IMG/VR virus record: IMGVR_UViG_3300003324_000104
Coordinates: 1 to 21,803 of that record
Length of the DNA stretch: 21,803 bases
Reading direction: 5' to 3' (one strand)
DNA from: a virus
This document shows, one piece after another, positions 20,359 to 21,803 of this stretch. The position numbers and the translations under genes were made by a program. The notes under the pieces were generated by a model. That model was not told the origin of the DNA, searched no databases, and saw only the letters and a program-made list of their open reading frames with translations. Each line of letters opens with the position of its first letter. The stretch's first letter is position 1.

Positions 20359-20703
20359 ATGGCAATCGTAAACGTACCATCCGCTTTCGGTAGCTATACT
20401 TGTAGCACTTGTGGCATGTATGTATCTGCTGGAAGCATTCATAACTGTCCTTCAATTTATACTACAACAACCTTTCCGGTATCAGGTATGAAACAAATTC
20501 AATGGCAAGAATATACGCCAGCTAGACCTCCCCTTACTGGCGGTGATTTTCTTATAGTTTACAATGATATGGGAGGTAGTAAAAGATGTGTAAGAGGGAC
20601 TTTCCATATCAATGTTAGTTTCCAACACCAGTGGAAAGACGAACAAGGTATTTTCATTCTCCAACCCGTTACACATTATGCACAGATAGAGTTACCAATT
20701 TAA
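20359..20703 (+). CDS. Small phage protein with Cys-rich N-terminus, unknown
   Basis: This 114-residue protein has an N-terminal C15-x2-C18 (YTCSTCGMYV) and a third cysteine in HNCPS, a possible partial zinc site (with His28). The rest is beta-like and polar, with no membrane segment. It is not recognised. ATG 20359 has a strong AGGAG (20349-20353) five bases upstream, so it is well translated if transcribed. It overlaps the next gene by one base (TAATG). Confidence 0.6.
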   Translation: MAIVNVPSAFGSYTCSTCGMYVSAGSIHNCPSIYTTTTFPVSGMKQIQWQEYTPARPPLTGGDFLIVYNDMGGSKRCVRGTFHINVSFQHQWKDEQGIFILQPVTHYAQIELPI

Positions 20704-20855
20704 TGAAAAAAGAATTTACGTTATCAAACGGTAAGCAAGGCACTATCGAATTCGATGATATGCTCGTAGATATCAAAGGCGAAGAGTGGGCTGAAGAATA
20801 TATTAAAAATTATATCGCTAAATTAGAAAAAGAAATTGCTGAAAGTCAAGAATAG
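20703..20855 (+). CDS. Very small acidic phage protein, unknown
   Basis: This 50-residue acidic protein (MKKEFTLSNGKQGTIEFDDM, then an amphipathic helix EEWAEEYIKNYIAKLEKEI) is not recognised. The frame extends upstream to 20631, but ATG 20703 overlapping the previous stop is the natural start. A beta hairpin followed by a helix is a plausible fold. The amphipathic helix suggests a protein-binding role, which is inference only. Confidence 0.6.
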   Translation: MKKEFTLSNGKQGTIEFDDMLVDIKGEEWAEEYIKNYIAKLEKEIAESQE

Positions 20856-20864
20856 TATTGTGCG

Positions 20865-20891
20865 TATGGAGTATGATAAGATTGCTCCATA
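20865..20891 (+). promoter_or_regulatory. Inverted repeat upstream of the PhoH-like gene
   Basis: TATGGAG (20865-20871) is repeated in perfect inverted form as CTCCATA (20885-20891) with a 13-base centre. The centre contains -10-like sequences (TATGAT 20872-20877; TAAGAT 20877-20882 preceded by TG), but no convincing -35 is placed correctly. It could be an operator, a 5' stem-loop or part of a weak promoter. The Shine-Dalgarno of the gene (AAGGA, 20898-20902) lies outside it. Confidence 0.4.
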
Positions 20892-20909
20892 ATGCATAAG
20901 GACAATTGT

Positions 20910-21668
20910 ATGCCTACTTCTAAAAGGGGTCGTTCAAAAGACGATCTTCCCGAATTGCCCGACCTAACGGTTCCTAAATATAGTGCAACGAAGACTTTCA
21001 AACCTTTAAATAAATCGCAAGAAATTTATTACAACAAAATTAGCAACAACACAGTAACTTTTGGCCTAGGTCCAGCAGGAACCGGTAAGACTTTTGTTGC
21101 AGCTATGGTAGCAGCCGAAGCACTTAAGTCTAAACGTGTTGAGAGAATTATAGTTAGTCGGCCAGTCGTTGAGGCGGGTGAAAGTCTAGGTTTCCTTCCC
21201 GGCGACATGAAAGAAAAATTCACCCCATACATTCAACCCTTTCTTGAAGCTTTGGCTAGAATTATAGGAACCGGTCACGTAGAAGCTTTGGTTAATAATG
21301 AACGGATAGTCTTTCTACCGTTAGCTTACATGCGAGGATGGTCGTTTGAAAATGCATTTGTAATTCTAGACGAAGCGCAAAATTCAACTTCATCCCAAAT
21401 GAAATTGTTCCTAACGAGAATTGGAAAAAATAGTAAAATTGTGGTCGATGGTGACGGTTCGCAAAGAGATATTGATGTTCGGGGACTACAAGATGCAGTA
21501 GAAAGGCTTGCATCTGTTAGTGGAGTTGCTATTCATACATTCCAAGTTTCAGACATTGTACGCAGCGGAATCGTTGCGGACATTCTCAAAGCCTATAGTG
21601 GCGATTACGACTTAGAAGAGTCGGATGAACAGAGAGAGGGTTTGAATACTTTTCTAAATAATTCCTAA
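20910..21668 (+). CDS. phoH: PhoH-like P-loop ATPase
   Basis: This 252-residue protein of the PhoH family, common in phages, is an ATPase with RNA-helicase-like features and unsettled function. Walker A is GPAGTGKT (residues 54-61) and Walker B is ILDEAQN (about 152-158, Asp154-Glu155). Other family segments are IIVSRPVVEAGESLGFLPGD and a PLAYMRGWSFENAF stretch. The frame is open from ATG 20892, but ATG 20910 has AAGGA seven bases upstream and gives the usual start. It is followed seven bases later by a helicase gene, pointing to a nucleic-acid metabolism role. Confidence 0.93.
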   Translation: MPTSKRGRSKDDLPELPDLTVPKYSATKTFKPLNKSQEIYYNKISNNTVTFGLGPAGTGKTFVAAMVAAEALKSKRVERIIVSRPVVEAGESLGFLPGDMKEKFTPYIQPFLEALARIIGTGHVEALVNNERIVFLPLAYMRGWSFENAFVILDEAQNSTSSQMKLFLTRIGKNSKIVVDGDGSQRDIDVRGLQDAVERLASVSGVAIHTFQVSDIVRSGIVADILKAYSGDYDLEESDEQREGLNTFLNNS

Positions 21669-21675
21669 GGCTATA

Positions 21676-21803
21676 ATGACAGCACCATTCGATGATGATT
21701 TTAAGAATAAGATTCTATCTTTACAACTGAGAGACAGTAATTTTTGTGAGAGGGTTGATGGTTTAATTCAACCTTCTCTTTTTGAAGCAGAAATTGATAA
21801 ATA
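21676..21803 (+). CDS. DnaB-type replicative helicase, N-terminus (partial)
   Basis: The 42 residues visible here begin MTAPFDDDFKNKILSLQLRD and continue SNFCERVDGLIQPSLFEAEI, the helical N-terminal pattern of phage DnaB-like helicases (a '.kil.l.lrd..f..r..gli.p..fe' signature). The helicase motor domain would lie beyond the window. ATG 21676 has AAGG five bases upstream, overlapping the PhoH stop. The assignment rests on the N-terminal pattern and on the neighbour. Confidence 0.65.
   Translation, partial: MTAPFDDDFKNKILSLQLRDSNFCERVDGLIQPSLFEAEIDK

Overview
This is a visibly AT-rich stretch of the late region of a tailed double-stranded DNA phage. Every recognisable gene lies on the + strand, and most start codons overlap or touch the previous stop (TAATG or TAGTG junctions). 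The tail genes follow the lambda-like siphovirus order: major tail tube, frameshifted G/GT chaperone, long tape measure, M-like, L-like, K-like (NlpC/P60), then a fused I/J-like tip protein. A two-component spanin pair (membrane-anchored i-spanin plus lipoprotein o-spanin) shows that the host has an outer membrane, so it is Gram-negative. I cannot name the host or phage genus. I saw no integrase, tRNA, IS element or CRISPR array.

Layout. 1-107: possible tail of an upstream gene, then a promoter and hairpin. 108-1013: HK97-fold-type major capsid protein, followed by a strong terminator. 1092-4233: six head-completion, neck and tail-terminator genes. 4297-4833: major tail protein under its own promoter. 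4910-5580: tail assembly chaperone, with a -1 frameshift extension that fills the apparent gap 5267-5566. 5567-9517: tape measure. 9517-16778: tail tip complex and central fibre. 16778-17281: small XkdW/fibre-assembly-like protein. 17338-18792: lysis cassette (membrane-anchored GH24 lysozyme, i-spanin, o-spanin; no separate holin recognised). 18894-20855: a DnaQ-fold exonuclease with a zinc ribbon, a small zinc-finger protein and four small unknown proteins. 20910-21803: PhoH-like ATPase, then the start of a DnaB-type replicative helicase, which marks the move into the replication module.

The most interesting signal is regulatory. Upstream of three genes whose products are normally made in large amounts or late (major capsid, major tail protein, endolysin), a sigma70-like promoter sits inside an inverted repeat. 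In each case the 5' arm covers the -10 box, the predicted transcription start falls at the end of that arm or in the loop, and the 3' arm contains the Shine-Dalgarno sequence. Read-through RNA from upstream would therefore fold and hide the ribosome binding site. RNA started at the local promoter would lack the 5' arm and be translatable. This is the logic known for phage T4 gene e (lysozyme) and soc, but here it seems to be used repeatedly, including for the major capsid and tail tube genes. A related arrangement follows the capsid gene, where a promoter would start RNA inside the 5' arm of the capsid terminator and so escape it. All of this is read by eye and needs RNA mapping.
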